A DNA stretch of 64,000 nucleotides from Actinoplanes philippinensis (GCF_900113015.1 NZ_FONV01000001.1:62001-126000), one strand, 5' to 3'; positions 8,719 through 18,304 are shown, numbered from the stretch's first letter. The notes: generated by a model not told the origin, from the letters alone. Numbers and translations: made by a program.

Positions 8719-10275
8719 TTGACCGGGAGCAAGCTGGTGGCCGCCCAGGCCGCGATCTGGGCCGCGACGATGACCGGCGTCGTGGCGTCGGCGGGCGCGG
8801 GGGCGGACTCGGTCGCGCGGATCGCCGGCCCGGGCATGCTCTGGTTCGACGTCGTCGCGGTGATCTTCGGAGTACGGGCCTCACGTGTGCCGGGCATCGA
8901 CCGGCTCACCCGCCGCTTCTCGTGGGTGATGACCGCGGCGCTGTGCCTGACCCTCGGTGTCTCGCTCACCTTCGCGGTGACCGGCACCAAGGCGTTCCCG
9001 CAGGTCGGCGATGTCCTGCACATCGCCGTCATGCTCCTGCTCTTCGTGGCGATGGTGCTGGCCCCGGTGCGCACGATGGCCCGGCGCGAGGCGTGGAAGA
9101 CACTGCTCGACGCCGGCACCGTGGTGCTCGGCGCGTCGATGCTGCTCTGGTACCTGGTGATCGGGCCGTCGATGGAGACCTCGCAGGTGTCGGCCGGGCT
9201 GGTGCTCGCGGCGGCCTGTTATCCGGTCGCCGACCTGCTCGTGCTGTTCGGGCTGGCGCGGGTGCTGCTGCGTGGCACCGGGCAGATCTCCCGCCGCGCG
9301 CTCGCGATGATCGGCGGCGCCACCGTCACCATCCTGATCGGCGACGTGCGGCTCGGGTACTCGCAGGCGCACGTCGAGGTCTTCGAGCGCACGGCGTTCG
9401 ACTTCGGGGTGTGGCTCACCTGCCATTTCCTGGTGGCGTGCGCCGGGATCGAGTTGTGGCGGCAGGCGGTCCTGCCGGTCGCGGTGGTCGATCCCGGCCG
9501 GCGAGGGGTGGGCGGCAAGCTGCCGTTCCTGGGCATCGGCCTGGGTTACGGGCTGCTCGCCGCGGCGGCGCTGCGGGAGAGCCGGGTGTTTCCGTGGGCC
9601 GGCCTGGTCCTGGGCGGGGCCGGCATCACCGGCCTGGTGGTGCTGCGGCAGCTGGTGGTGCAGGAGGAGATCACCGAGACCGCCGAGACCGATCCGCTGA
9701 CCGGCCTGGCGAACCGGGCCCGGCTGCACGACGAGCTGTCGCGCGCCCTGCGCCGGTCGGCGCGTGCGGGCCGGAGCATCGCCGTGCTGCTGGTCGACCT
9801 CAACGGCTTCAAACGGATCAACGACACGCTGGGGCATCAGGTCGGCGACGGCCTTCTGGTCGCGGTCGCGACGGCGATGCGAGGCGCGGTACGCGACGAC
9901 GACCTGGTGGGCCGGCTGGGCGGCGACGAGTTCGCCGTCCTGGTGCGCCCGGTCGACGGCGAGGCGGACGCGGTGGCCGTGGCCGAGCGGGTGAGCCAGG
10001 CCATCACCGGCCCGTTCATCGTCGCCGGCCGGCCGATGAGCGCGTCGGCGAGCATCGGCCTGGCGGTCAGCGAGCCGGACGAGGTCACGCCGGACGGACT
10101 GCTGCACCGCGCCGACACCGCCATGTACGACCTGAAGCGGCGGGGCAGCGGGTGGCAGGCGTGGCGGCCCGGCCTGGCCTCGGACGCCACGGCCACGCCG
10201 GACGAGGATCCGCCGGCCCGGCGGGAGCCTGATCATTCTCGGACGGCCGATGGGCACGACGACGCCCGCCGATGA
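8719..10275 (+). CDS. membrane diguanylate cyclase (GGDEF protein)
   Basis: A 518-residue protein making cyclic di-GMP from two GTP. About nine membrane helices fill residues 5-315 as an integral membrane sensor. The GGDEF domain spans about 330-490: the intact active-site motif is at 401-405, the allosteric inhibitory site RDDD lies five residues before it, and DPLTGLANRARL begins the domain. No EAL domain is attached. The TTG start at 8719 is chosen because GAGGCGAGAGG sits 8 bases upstream and the longer upstream frame does not read like protein; GTG 8736 is an alternative. The C-terminal 30 residues are Pro/Asp/Arg-rich. Confidence 0.88.
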   Translation: MTGSKLVAAQAAIWAATMTGVVASAGAGADSVARIAGPGMLWFDVVAVIFGVRASRVPGIDRLTRRFSWVMTAALCLTLGVSLTFAVTGTKAFPQVGDVLHIAVMLLLFVAMVLAPVRTMARREAWKTLLDAGTVVLGASMLLWYLVIGPSMETSQVSAGLVLAAACYPVADLLVLFGLARVLLRGTGQISRRALAMIGGATVTILIGDVRLGYSQAHVEVFERTAFDFGVWLTCHFLVACAGIELWRQAVLPVAVVDPGRRGVGGKLPFLGIGLGYGLLAAAALRESRVFPWAGLVLGGAGITGLVVLRQLVVQEEITETAETDPLTGLANRARLHDELSRALRRSARAGRSIAVLLVDLNGFKRINDTLGHQVGDGLLVAVATAMRGAVRDDDLVGRLGGDEFAVLVRPVDGEADAVAVAERVSQAITGPFIVAGRPMSASASIGLAVSEPDEVTPDGLLHRADTAMYDLKRRGSGWQAWRPGLASDATATPDEDPPARREPDHSRTADGHDDARR

Positions 10276-10589
10276 CGTCGGGCCACCGCCGGCAGCCGCC
10301 GCTCCCCCGGATCGGCCGTGATTCTCGCTCCGGAGTGTCTTCGCAGGTGGTTTCAGGGAGAGTGCGCCACCGTACGCCTCCCCTGATCTCTTGAAAAGTG
10401 ACTAAGCTCACCAGTAGCCGAACGTTTTCATCTACCGGCCAATGCGCGGTGACAATCGGTCGAGTTGCCGTCACTCCATGCGGTCTCGTAGTCGTACGTT
10501 CACTCGACGAACCCGTGCGGCCGCCCCGGACCGGAACTGTTCAAGGGCAACGCCGGTGTTCGTTTCCGATGCTGTCCGGAGAGCGAGTG
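10276..10589. other. 314-base gene-free region before conservon 1
   Basis: It holds the imperfect hairpin at 10353-10386 and then a relatively AT-rich stretch (about 10388-10440, including TTGAAA and GTTTTCATC) that probably contains the promoter of the sensor/conservon operon. No convincing -10/-35 pair can be fixed by eye. The reading frame crossing the region does not show actinomycete codon bias. Confidence 0.4.
10353..10386 (+). terminator. possible terminator hairpin after the diguanylate cyclase gene
   Basis: An imperfect inverted repeat: TCAGGGAG at 10353 faces CTCCCCTGA ending at 10386, with further partial pairing inside (GTGCG/CGTACG) and small bulges. It lies 78 bases after the stop codon. 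Confidence 0.35.
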
Positions 10590-11723
10590 ATGATGACCGT
10601 CAGGGCACACCAGCACCAGCGCGGCCGCCCGATCAGCGCCGCGGCACGGCTGCTCCTTCCGATTCTGCTGGCCATGTCGGTGACGGCACTGTTCGTCATG
10701 GTGTGGCAGTCGGTCGACGAGCAGTCCCGCTTCGCCTCGCTCGAACGCGACGGCATCCGGTACATCCAGGAGCTGGGACCGTTGGAGATCGCGCTCACCA
10801 ACGCCGGCACCGCGGCCCTCGGAGACGACCCGGCGGCCCCCGCGGACCTGGGACGGGCCGTCGCCGCGGTCGCCGCGGTGGACCGGGATCTCGGCGAGCG
10901 GCTGAGCGCCCAGGACCGCTGGGCCGGGCTGCGCGCCAAGATCGAGGCTCTGCCGGCCGACGGCACCGATCAGGAGATCATCGCCGCCTACGGCACTGTC
11001 AACGACCTGCTGCTGGCGCTGATGGACAAGGTCCGCAACAGCTCCCAGCTGGTGCGTGACCCGAGCGCCGACCTCTTCTACCTCGGCGACGGCGCCGCGC
11101 AGGAGCTTCCGGAGAGCATCGTCGCGGCGTCCCGGTACACCAACCTGCTGCTGACGCTGTCCAAGCTGCCCGCCTCCGAGCGGCCCGCGGCGCTGATCGA
11201 GATCAACACCGAGGCGTCCGGCCTGGCCAGCAACGCCCGTGACCTCTCCGACGACATCCGGCTCGCCGTGGAGGAGTCCGGCACCCAGGGGCTGGGCAGC
11301 GCGCTGCTGAGCCGGCTCGACCGTTACAACCGGGCCGTGGACAACCTGCTGCCGCTGGCCTCCGCACGCAACGGCGTCAACACCGAGCAGGTCACCCTGG
11401 CCCGCGGCGAGTTGCAGACCGCCGCCGCCGAACTGTCCGCCGCCCTGCTGACCCAGATCGGCCTCGGCCTCGACGACCGGATCTCCACGCTCGACCAGCG
11501 CCGTCTGACGGCGATCGGCATCCTGGTGGTCTCCGTGCTGGCGGCCCTGATCCCGGTCGGACTGTCCCTGGCGGGCCGGATCCGGCGGACCCGGGCCGCA
11601 CGGAACTCCGGCACACCGGGCCACGCCCCGGCGCACGCCCCGGCCGGCGCCTGGCCCGGCCCCGACTCGCGGCCGGAGGCCGGCCAGGACCAGACGCTGC
11701 GGAGGCGGATCAGTGTTCCTTAG
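10590..11723 (+). CDS. membrane sensor-like protein upstream of conservon 1
   Basis: A 377-residue protein with a membrane helix near residues 20-42 and another near 308-330 that bracket a largely helical extracytoplasmic domain. The domain contains RDPSADLFYLGDGAAQELPE, resembling the LilDPdldsYYlmd..LP segment of helical-bundle sensor domains in chemoreceptors and histidine kinases. No HAMP, kinase or output domain follows; a short Pro/Ala-rich cytoplasmic tail ends the protein. ATG 10590 is chosen for the GGAGAGCGAG site just upstream; ATG 10569 is possible. It overlaps cvnA by 11 bases, so it is co-expressed with the conservon and may be an accessory sensor. Confidence 0.75.
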   Translation: MMTVRAHQHQRGRPISAAARLLLPILLAMSVTALFVMVWQSVDEQSRFASLERDGIRYIQELGPLEIALTNAGTAALGDDPAAPADLGRAVAAVAAVDRDLGERLSAQDRWAGLRAKIEALPADGTDQEIIAAYGTVNDLLLALMDKVRNSSQLVRDPSADLFYLGDGAAQELPESIVAASRYTNLLLTLSKLPASERPAALIEINTEASGLASNARDLSDDIRLAVEESGTQGLGSALLSRLDRYNRAVDNLLPLASARNGVNTEQVTLARGELQTAAAELSAALLTQIGLGLDDRISTLDQRRLTAIGILVVSVLAALIPVGLSLAGRIRRTRAARNSGTPGHAPAHAPAGAWPGPDSRPEAGQDQTLRRRISVP

Positions 11724-14109
11724 CCGGCTCCGTATCCGCGCCAAGCTGACCCTTCTGGTCCTGATCCCACTGGCCGCGATGATCGCCCTGGTGATCCCGA
11801 CGGTCCGCGGCCTGGTGGCCGACGCCGAGAAGGCCGACGGCGTCAACACGGTCGTCAGCATCGCCGGACGGGTCGGCCCGCTCCTGGAGGACCTGCAGCG
11901 CGAGCGGCTGCTGTCGATCGGCTACCTGCTCGACGTGGTCGGCGAGGACGACGTGGCCCTGCAGACCGCCGCAGTGACCGACCGGGTGCGCGACGTTCAG
12001 CGGGACGTGGGCGACCTGTTGCCCGCCGAGTTGCGTGACGACATCGCCGCACTGGACGGGCTGGAGGACATCCGGCAGAAGGTGCGCGAGCGCACCGTGG
12101 GACCGGTCGGCGTGATCACGGCCTTCGACCCCGTGCTCGAGAAGATCATCGAGTCGCTCGCGCTCGACGCCGACGCCGACGCCGGGACCTCCACCGGCCG
12201 GCAGCTGATCGCCCTGGACGCCCTGCTGCGGCTGGACGAGGAGGGCAACGAGCGCAGCGTTCTGCTCGCGATGATGGCCGCCGGCGACGTCGAGCGGCTC
12301 GCTGTCGAGTACCGCGAGGTGGGCGCCCGGTTCAAGACCTTCACCGAGCGGTTCGACGCCTTCGCCGAGCCGGACCAGCGCGAACTCAACGACCTGGCGA
12401 TCAAGGCCCTGCAGGACCGCCTGAGCACCGACTTCGACGCCCGTTTCGCCCTGGACCCGGAACGGACGATGGCCACGCAGCCGCTGGCCACGTTGTTCCC
12501 GAAACTACGGTCGTTGAGCGCGGTCGGCGGTTTCGCCAAGAAGCGGATCGTCGACGACGTGACCGCGGCGGTCGCCGACCAGCGAAGGCAGCAGCTGACC
12601 ATCGCGTACGGCATGGGCGCCCTGGTGCTCCTGGTGCTGCTCGCCGTCCTGGCCCTGGTCGCGCTGGTGGCCCGGGCGGTGGCGGTGCCGCTGACCCGGC
12701 TCAGCCGCGCGGCCGAACGGGTCGCCGAGGCCGGCGAGACCGAGCTGCAGCGGATCGCCGACGACGAGACGGAGACGGTCGAGCCGGTGCACCTGGAAGT
12801 GCTCGACCTGGACTCGCAGGACGAGATCGGCGACCTGGCACGGGTCTTCGCCCGGGTGCAGACCACGGCGACACAGCTGGTGGAACGTCAGGTTCTCAGC
12901 CGGCGCAACGTGGCGGAGATGTTCGGCCACATCGGACGGCGTACCCAGAACCTCGTCGGCGGCCAGGTCGACCTGATCGACGAGCTGGAGAACGAGGAGA
13001 CCGACCCGGACCGGCTGGCCAAGCTGTACCGGCTGGACCACATCTCCAACCGGCTGCGCCGCAGCGCCGACAGCCTCGTCGTGATCTCCGGGGCCGAGCG
13101 GGAGGAGAGCCACTCCACCCCGGTCCGGCTGATCGACACGGTGCGCCTGGCCCTGGCCGAGATCGAGGAGTACACCCGCGTCGACGTGAACGTCCCGCTC
13201 GATCTGCTGGTGGCGCCCTCCCTGGTCAGCGACATGGTGCTGATCTGCGGCGAGTTGCTGGAGAACGCGACCACGTTCTCGCCGCCGCACACCCGGGTGA
13301 CGGTCAGCGCCCGCGCCGTGCCCGGTGGCGCCCAGCTGACCATCGCCGACCACGGCATCGGCATGCTCGACGACCGGCTCGACGAGGAGAACGCCCGGAT
13401 CGCCCGGCGGGAACGGCTCGACCTGGTGCCGACCCAGGTGCTCGGCCTGTTCGTGGTGGGCCGGCTGGCCCGGCGGCACGGCATGGCCGTCGAGCTGTCG
13501 CACACCCCGGGCGGCGGTGTCACCGTGCAGGTGAGCATCAGCAGCGCGCTGCTCGCCGGCGACATGCTGGCCAGCGAGCTGCTGGTCAGCGAGCAGATCC
13601 CGGTCCGGGCGCCGGTCGCCGTCGAATGGGCGACTCCGCAGTCCGCACCGCCGATGATGCCGCCGGTCACCGTTCCCGCCGGGCCCGCCCCGAGCGCGTA
13701 CCGCCCGGATCCGGTGCCGTACGTCGACGGCGGCCGGCGGCCCAACGTGCGGGAGGCGATCTCGCGGGTCAGTGACGTGATGAGCGATCCGCTGACCTGG
13801 AACGGCTTCGACGTGGCGCCGCAGTTGCCGGCCGCCCCGCCGGTCGTGCAGATGCCGCCTCCGGCAACCACTCCACCGGTCGCGCCGCCCTCACCGGCGG
13901 CCCCGTCCTCACCGGCGGCCCCGTCCTCACCGAACGGCCTGCGGCGCCGGGTCCCCGGGTCGCACCTGTCCGCGGAGCCCGCCGATCGGCCGGCCATCGC
14001 CGCGCAACTGACCGACACCGACGCGGACGCCGCCCGCCTCCTCGTCGAACAGCTCGAGTCGGGTGTGGCCCGTGCGCTTCACGACAACACCATCCCCTAC
14101 CGACAGTGA
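11713..14109 (+). CDS. cvnA: conservon sensor histidine kinase-like protein CvnA (conservon 1)
   Basis: A 798-residue membrane protein. Helix 1 is at about 12-32, a nitrate/nitrite-sensor-like extracytoplasmic helical domain at about 45-285, helix 2 at about 297-320, and a HAMP-like linker follows. The kinase core has the LDHISNRLRRSAD segment, an N box near 513 (ELLENATTFSPP) and a G box (DHGIGM). The C-terminus is a Pro/Ala/Ser linker with 15-bp coding repeats, then an NGLRRRVPGS element also seen in conservon 2. CvnA proteins form membrane complexes with CvnB, C and D, comparable to a bacterial G-protein-coupled receptor. GTG 11713 is preceded by GCGGAGGCGG. Confidence 0.9.
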   Translation: MFLSRLRIRAKLTLLVLIPLAAMIALVIPTVRGLVADAEKADGVNTVVSIAGRVGPLLEDLQRERLLSIGYLLDVVGEDDVALQTAAVTDRVRDVQRDVGDLLPAELRDDIAALDGLEDIRQKVRERTVGPVGVITAFDPVLEKIIESLALDADADAGTSTGRQLIALDALLRLDEEGNERSVLLAMMAAGDVERLAVEYREVGARFKTFTERFDAFAEPDQRELNDLAIKALQDRLSTDFDARFALDPERTMATQPLATLFPKLRSLSAVGGFAKKRIVDDVTAAVADQRRQQLTIAYGMGALVLLVLLAVLALVALVARAVAVPLTRLSRAAERVAEAGETELQRIADDETETVEPVHLEVLDLDSQDEIGDLARVFARVQTTATQLVERQVLSRRNVAEMFGHIGRRTQNLVGGQVDLIDELENEETDPDRLAKLYRLDHISNRLRRSADSLVVISGAEREESHSTPVRLIDTVRLALAEIEEYTRVDVNVPLDLLVAPSLVSDMVLICGELLENATTFSPPHTRVTVSARAVPGGAQLTIADHGIGMLDDRLDEENARIARRERLDLVPTQVLGLFVVGRLARRHGMAVELSHTPGGGVTVQVSISSALLAGDMLASELLVSEQIPVRAPVAVEWATPQSAPPMMPPVTVPAGPAPSAYRPDPVPYVDGGRRPNVREAISRVSDVMSDPLTWNGFDVAPQLPAAPPVVQMPPPATTPPVAPPSPAAPSSPAAPSSPNGLRRRVPGSHLSAEPADRPAIAAQLTDTDADAARLLVEQLESGVARALHDNTIPYRQ

Positions 14110-14132
14110 AGATTCTCCACCGACAGTGAAGA
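14099..14132 (+). repeat. 20-base tandem duplication spanning the cvnA stop
   Basis: ACCGACAGTGAAGA occurs at 14099-14112 and again at 14119-14132, a 20-base period. The first copy carries the cvnA stop codon; the second places a GAAGAAGG-like ribosome binding site before cvnB. Confidence 0.7.
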
Positions 14133-14142
14133 AGGCACCACC

Positions 14143-14592
14143 ATGGACACCATCCACACGCACCACGGCACCATGGATCTCAGCGCCGAGGTGAAGACCT
14201 TCAACTGGCTTCTCGGATCGTTCGCCACCCGGACGTCCGGGGTGCAGGAGGCCGTCGTGGTCTCCTCGGACGGCCTGCTCATGGCACGGTCGTCGAAACG
14301 GGACCGGGCCGACTCCGACCGTCTCGCGGCGGTGGTGTGCGGCATGGTCAGCCTGGCCGCCGGCGCCTCCGAATGGTACCGGCTGGGCGGCCTGAACCGG
14401 GTCGTGGTGGACATCGCCGAGGGCTATCTGGTGATCACCACGATCAGCCGGGGCTCGCAGCTGGGCGTCGTGGCGAGCCGGTCGGCGAACCTGGGCACCG
14501 TGGCCTACGAGATGACCCTCTTCGGTGCCCGGGCCGGCGCGTCGCTCACGCCCGGGTTGATCGCCGAGTTGAAGAGCGCAGCCCAGAGTTGA
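14143..14592 (+). CDS. cvnB: conservon roadblock/LC7 protein CvnB (conservon 1)
   Basis: A 149-residue roadblock/LC7-fold protein. The family signature is clear: FNWLLGSFATRTSGVQEAVVV, then SSDGLLMARS, and VVDIAEGYLVITTISRGSQLGVVAS. Roadblock proteins regulate small Ras-like GTPases, and in conservons CvnB connects CvnA with the GTPase CvnD. The start is ATG 14143 with GAAGAAGG upstream; ATG 14173 (MDLSAEVK) is an alternative. The stop overlaps the next gene's TTG start by 4 bases. Confidence 0.92.
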   Translation: MDTIHTHHGTMDLSAEVKTFNWLLGSFATRTSGVQEAVVVSSDGLLMARSSKRDRADSDRLAAVVCGMVSLAAGASEWYRLGGLNRVVVDIAEGYLVITTISRGSQLGVVASRSANLGTVAYEMTLFGARAGASLTPGLIAELKSAAQS

Positions 14593-15056
14593 ACGACGAC
14601 CCGCGCGGCACACCGGGTCCCGAACCGATCGGGAGAATCCCCCCGTACCTGCGGGCCAATCCGTCCGGCGCCACGCCGGCCGGGTCCCCGAGCCGGCAGC
14701 AGCCCGGCCAGGCGTCGCTGCGGCCGTTCGTCCTGACGGCCGGCCGGGTCAACGCCGTCGACCGTGAGATCGACCTCGAGACCCAGGTCACCCTCCGGCC
14801 GTACGACCCACGGGCGGGCCGGCCGCCGCTGGCCTCGCTCGGGCCGGAGATGCAGGCGATCGTCGAGCTGTGCATCGACCCGATCTCGGTCGCCGAGATC
14901 TCGGCCCGCCTCCGCCTGCACCTGGGCGTCACCAAGATCCTCGTCGCCGACCTGCGCGCCGCCGGATATCTCGACGTGCACGTCACGGACACCCTGAGCC
15001 CGCTGTCCTCCGACACCATCCTGCGAGTGATGCATGGACTACGCGCACTTTCCTGA
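14589..15056 (+). CDS. cvnC: conservon DUF742 protein CvnC (conservon 1)
   Basis: A 155-residue protein of the DUF742 family. The hallmark RPFVLTAGRV element lies near residue 46, and the C-terminal half (about 85-150) reads as a winged-helix fold (PISVAEISARLRLHLGVTKILVADLRAAGYLDV). The exact role of CvnC is unsettled, but it is always part of the conservon complex. The TTG start overlaps the cvnB stop (TTGA). The first 40 residues are Pro/Gly-rich and less conserved. The gene's end overlaps cvnD by 23 bases. Confidence 0.88.
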   Translation: MNDDPRGTPGPEPIGRIPPYLRANPSGATPAGSPSRQQPGQASLRPFVLTAGRVNAVDREIDLETQVTLRPYDPRAGRPPLASLGPEMQAIVELCIDPISVAEISARLRLHLGVTKILVADLRAAGYLDVHVTDTLSPLSSDTILRVMHGLRALS

Positions 15057-15654
15057 CGCCCCGGTGGCCGGCGGATACGCCCCGCCCCGGGAGGGGCCAC
15101 CGATCCCGGTCAAGATCATCGTGGCCGGCGGCTTCGGCGTCGGCAAGACGACCACCGTCGGCACGATCTCCGAGATCGCCCCGCTGACCACCGAGGCCGA
15201 GATGACCGCGGTGGCCATCGGCGTCGACCGGCCCCGCGACCGGAGTGAGAAGACGACCACCACGGTCGCCATGGACTTCGGCTGCGTGACCATCGACCGG
15301 AGCCTGAAGCTCTACCTGTTCGGCACGCCGGGGCAGGACCGCTTCGGCTTCATGTGGGACAGCATGGTCCGCGGCGCCCTCGGCGCGCTGGTCGTGGTGG
15401 ACAGCTCCCGGCTCGACGACTGCTTCCAGGCGGTCGACTACTTCGAGCGGGCCGGGCTGCCGTTCGCCGTCGCGGTCAACGAGTTTCACGGGCACATCGC
15501 GCACGACCTCACCGAGGTGCGGTGGGCGCTCGCCGTCAACGACCGGGTGCCGATCGCCACCTTCGACGCCCGCAAGCGCGCCTCGGTACGGGACGCGCTG
15601 CTGCTGGTCCTCGAACAGGCGCTGGACAAGGCCGCACGGGCGGAGGCACGGTGA
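15034..15654 (+). CDS. cvnD: conservon small GTPase CvnD (conservon 1)
   Basis: A 206-residue Ras-like GTPase. The P-loop is GGFGVGKTTT near residues 32-41, the TTTTVAMDFG segment is the switch I/G2 region and FGTPGQDR is the G3 motif. The usual NKxD guanine-specificity motif is replaced by VNEFHG, as in conservon 2 (INRFSG). The N-terminal 25 residues are a Pro-rich extension. The ATG lies inside the end of cvnC. It likely acts at the membrane with CvnA-C as the switch of the system. Confidence 0.92.
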   Translation: MDYAHFPDAPVAGGYAPPREGPPIPVKIIVAGGFGVGKTTTVGTISEIAPLTTEAEMTAVAIGVDRPRDRSEKTTTTVAMDFGCVTIDRSLKLYLFGTPGQDRFGFMWDSMVRGALGALVVVDSSRLDDCFQAVDYFERAGLPFAVAVNEFHGHIAHDLTEVRWALAVNDRVPIATFDARKRASVRDALLLVLEQALDKAARAEAR

Positions 15655-15702
15655 CGCCGACGGGCGGTGGCCGGCTCGACACCGGTCACCGCCCGTCGGC
15701 GT
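15654..15702. terminator. strong bidirectional terminator hairpin
   Basis: A roughly 21-bp stem (arms 15654-15674 and 15682-15702) with one G-T wobble and a 7-base loop. It starts at the last base of the cvnD stop codon and lies between the convergent cvnD and chemoreceptor genes. Confidence 0.85.
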
Positions 15703-15724
15703 ACCCCTGCTGGTCCTGTGTCTC

Positions 15725-17344
15725 TCAGACCCGGTATTCGGCGATCTCGCGCTGCAGCTCGGCGGCCATCATCGCGAGGTTCTCCGCCGTGGCGCCGGTC
15801 TCGGTGGCGCCGGTCGCGGTGGCGCCCGCCGCCGTGGACATGCCGTTGATGTTGCCGGCGATGTCGCCCGCGCCGGTCGCCGCCTGGGTCACGCTGCGCA
15901 CCATCTCGGTGGTGGTGGAGCTCTGCTGCTCCACGGCGGCCGCGATGGTCGCGGTGTACTCGTCCATCCGGGCGGTGACCGCGGTGATCTCGCCGATCGC
16001 CGCGACCGCCGCGGCGGTCTCCTCCTGGATGGTCGCGACCCGTGCCGCGATGTCGCCGGTCGCCTTGGCCGTCTCCTGGGCCAGCTCCTTGACCTCGGTG
16101 GCGACCACGGCGAAGCCCTTGCCCATCTCGCCGGCCCGGGCCGCCTCGATGGTGGCGTTGAGCGCGAGCAGGTTGGTCTGCGCGGCGATCGAGTTGATCA
16201 GCTGCACCACCTCGGAGATCTCGGTGGACGACTGGCCGAGGCGGGTGACGATCAGGTTGGTACGCCCGGCGGTCTCGGTGGCGGCGGCGGCGACCTTCGC
16301 GGCCTCGGCGGCGTTCCCGGCGATCTCCTTGATCGAGGCGCCCATCTGCTCCGCGCCGGCGGCGACGGTCTGCACGTTCTCCGACACCTGGCCCGCCGCC
16401 GACGAGACCGTGTCGACCTGGGCGGAGGTCTCCTCAGCGGTCGCCGACATCTGGGTGGCGACCGCGGACAGCTCCTGCGAGGCGGCGGCCACCTGGGTGG
16501 CGTTCTCGCCGACCCGGCGGATCATGGCGGCGGTGGCCTCGGTGGAGGCGTCCAGCGCCCGGGCCAGCCGCCGGACCTCGTCCTTGCCGGTCAGGCCGGT
16601 CCGCTGGGTGAGGTCGCCGCCGCGGATCGCGTCGAGCACCGCGACACAGCGGGCCAGCGGCCGGGTGAGGCTGCGGGCGATGTACATCCCGAAGACGGTG
16701 GTCAGCAGCAGCCCGGCCACGATCACCGCGATCAGCAGGTTGCGCGCGCTGCGGTAGGTGTCCTCGGCGGTGGCCGCCGCGGTGGCCGCCTCCCGGGACT
16801 CGATCTCCTCCAGCCCGGTCAGGGCGTCGCTGGTCTTGTCGAAGGCCGGGTCGAAGCGGGTGTCCTCCATCTCGGCGCTGCGGACGGCGTCACCGGCCCG
16901 GCTCGCGGGCAGCACGTCGCCCTCGGCGGCGGTGAAGAACTCGTCGACGGCAGACGCGAACCGCTTCTGGATCTCCCGCTGGGCGGGCTCGGCCGGGTTG
17001 GCGGCGTAGGCGGTCCATCGCTCGGTGATGCTCGCCCGGAGCTCCGTCAGCTCCCTCTCCAGAGCGCGGGAGTCGGCCGGATCGTCGGTCACGATGTGCC
17101 GCAACACGCTCGCCCGGTACTCGTTGACCTCACCGTCGATCTGCGCGAGCTGGTCCATCTGCCGGAGGTCGGTGTCGTAGATGCCGCCGCCGACCTCGTC
17201 GACCTCACCGAGGCGCAGGATGCCCACACTGCCGACGGTCACGCAGACCAGGCCCGCCATCCCGGTCAGCGCCAGGATCTTGCCCGTGGTGGAGACGTTG
17301 TGCAGGCCCCAGCGGCCGAGCGTGCTGGCTGACTCCGATGACAT
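15725..17344 (-). CDS. membrane methyl-accepting chemotaxis protein
   Basis: A 539-residue classical chemoreceptor. Helix 1 is at about 22-43, a helical periplasmic-type ligand domain at about 44-200, helix 2 at about 202-223 and HAMP at about 223-275. A long coiled-coil signalling domain has its conserved hairpin at about 386-417 ([20 protein letters not shown]). The extracytoplasmic domain is of the four-helix-bundle type; no ligand can be named. The start is certain: CCGGAGGAATCG directly precedes ATG 17344. The gene is alone on this strand and convergent with conservon 1. Confidence 0.95.
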   Translation of the reverse strand: MSSESASTLGRWGLHNVSTTGKILALTGMAGLVCVTVGSVGILRLGEVDEVGGGIYDTDLRQMDQLAQIDGEVNEYRASVLRHIVTDDPADSRALERELTELRASITERWTAYAANPAEPAQREIQKRFASAVDEFFTAAEGDVLPASRAGDAVRSAEMEDTRFDPAFDKTSDALTGLEEIESREAATAAATAEDTYRSARNLLIAVIVAGLLLTTVFGMYIARSLTRPLARCVAVLDAIRGGDLTQRTGLTGKDEVRRLARALDASTEATAAMIRRVGENATQVAAASQELSAVATQMSATAEETSAQVDTVSSAAGQVSENVQTVAAGAEQMGASIKEIAGNAAEAAKVAAAATETAGRTNLIVTRLGQSSTEISEVVQLINSIAAQTNLLALNATIEAARAGEMGKGFAVVATEVKELAQETAKATGDIAARVATIQEETAAAVAAIGEITAVTARMDEYTATIAAAVEQQSSTTTEMVRSVTQAATGAGDIAGNINGMSTAAGATATGATETGATAENLAMMAAELQREIAEYRV

Positions 17345-17492
17345 CGATTCCTCCGGATGTTGGGTACCCCCGGTCGCAGCGATTTCCGGCGACAATGAAA
17401 GCTTGAGCCGTCAACCTCATGGGCGGCTCAAGCGCCGGTACAGCCTTGGTCAACCCGACCGGCGATCCACCCGGCCGGGAAGGCGACACGTC

Positions 17493-18200
17493 ATGACAGA
17501 GGTATCGATTCGTTTTCTGCGGGGCGAACCGGACGAGAAGACCCTGATCACGCTGTACGACACGGTGATCGCGCCGAGTTTCGTGGCGGCCGAGCGGGAG
17601 CCCCTGGACCGGCTGCGCCGGGTGCTGGCCGCCGACGAGCTGCGCGGGGCGATCGCCGTCACGCCGGACGGGGAGCCGGTCGGCGCGCTGTTCCTGGAGT
17701 GGTTCGCCGACATCCGGGCCGCGCTGCTCTGCTACTTCGCCGTGCGGCCCGACCTGCGCGGCGCCGGGATCGGCCGGCTGCTCGTCGCCGAAGCCGCGCC
17801 ACGATGGCGTGCCGAGCTGGGGCCGCACGCGGTCTTCGCCGAGGCCGGGGATCCGGGCGCGGCCCACTCCGGCGCCGGGGGCCCGGACTACGGCGACGAC
17901 GACGCGCGGCTGCGGCTCTACGCCGGGTTCGGCGCCCGCCGACTGCCTATCCCCTACCTGATGCCCCAGTTGTCCCCGGGCGGCGGCCGCCTGGCCGACC
18001 TGCTGCTGCTGGTGGTCGAGGCGGACGAGGTGGTGAGCCCGGCGCCGGACCGGATCCGGAGCGCGATCGTCGCGGACTTCGTGGAGCGCTACTTCGCCCG
18101 CCAGGAGGGCAGCCCGCTCCGGGACGACGACGGCCGACTGGGCCGCCTGCTGGCCGAGTGCCGCCGCGCCGACAGCCTGCCCCTGCACGCCTTGCATTGA
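17493..18200 (+). CDS. GNAT-family N-acetyltransferase
   Basis: A 235-residue protein with the GNAT acetyl-CoA binding motif RPDLRGAGIGRLLV (about residues 90-103) after a typical strand (AALLCYFAV). It is longer than a minimal GNAT domain; the C-terminal 85 residues contain an extra helical region (LLLLVVEADEVVSPAPDRIRSAIVADFVERYF). The substrate is unknown. ATG 17493 has a GGGAAGGCGAC ribosome binding site. It is transcribed divergently from the chemoreceptor gene. Confidence 0.82.
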   Translation: MTEVSIRFLRGEPDEKTLITLYDTVIAPSFVAAEREPLDRLRRVLAADELRGAIAVTPDGEPVGALFLEWFADIRAALLCYFAVRPDLRGAGIGRLLVAEAAPRWRAELGPHAVFAEAGDPGAAHSGAGGPDYGDDDARLRLYAGFGARRLPIPYLMPQLSPGGGRLADLLLLVVEADEVVSPAPDRIRSAIVADFVERYFARQEGSPLRDDDGRLGRLLAECRRADSLPLHALH

Positions 18201-18240
18201 CACTGGACTATGCCGGACCTACCGTCGGACGGGTCTCCAA

Positions 18241-18254
18241 GGAAAGCGCTTACC
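18241..18254 (+). promoter_or_regulatory. LacI-type operator before the pectinesterase gene
   Basis: GGAAAGCGCTTACC contains the perfect palindrome AAGCGCTT (18244-18251), the usual core of operators bound by LacI-family sugar repressors. It lies about 50 bases before the start codon. No LacI-family gene is in the window, so the regulator is elsewhere. Confidence 0.5.
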
Positions 18255-18304
18255 TACAGGTCGCATCCCCCATGTCGCGGCCTGGTGAGGAAAGGACGTC
18301 CCCC

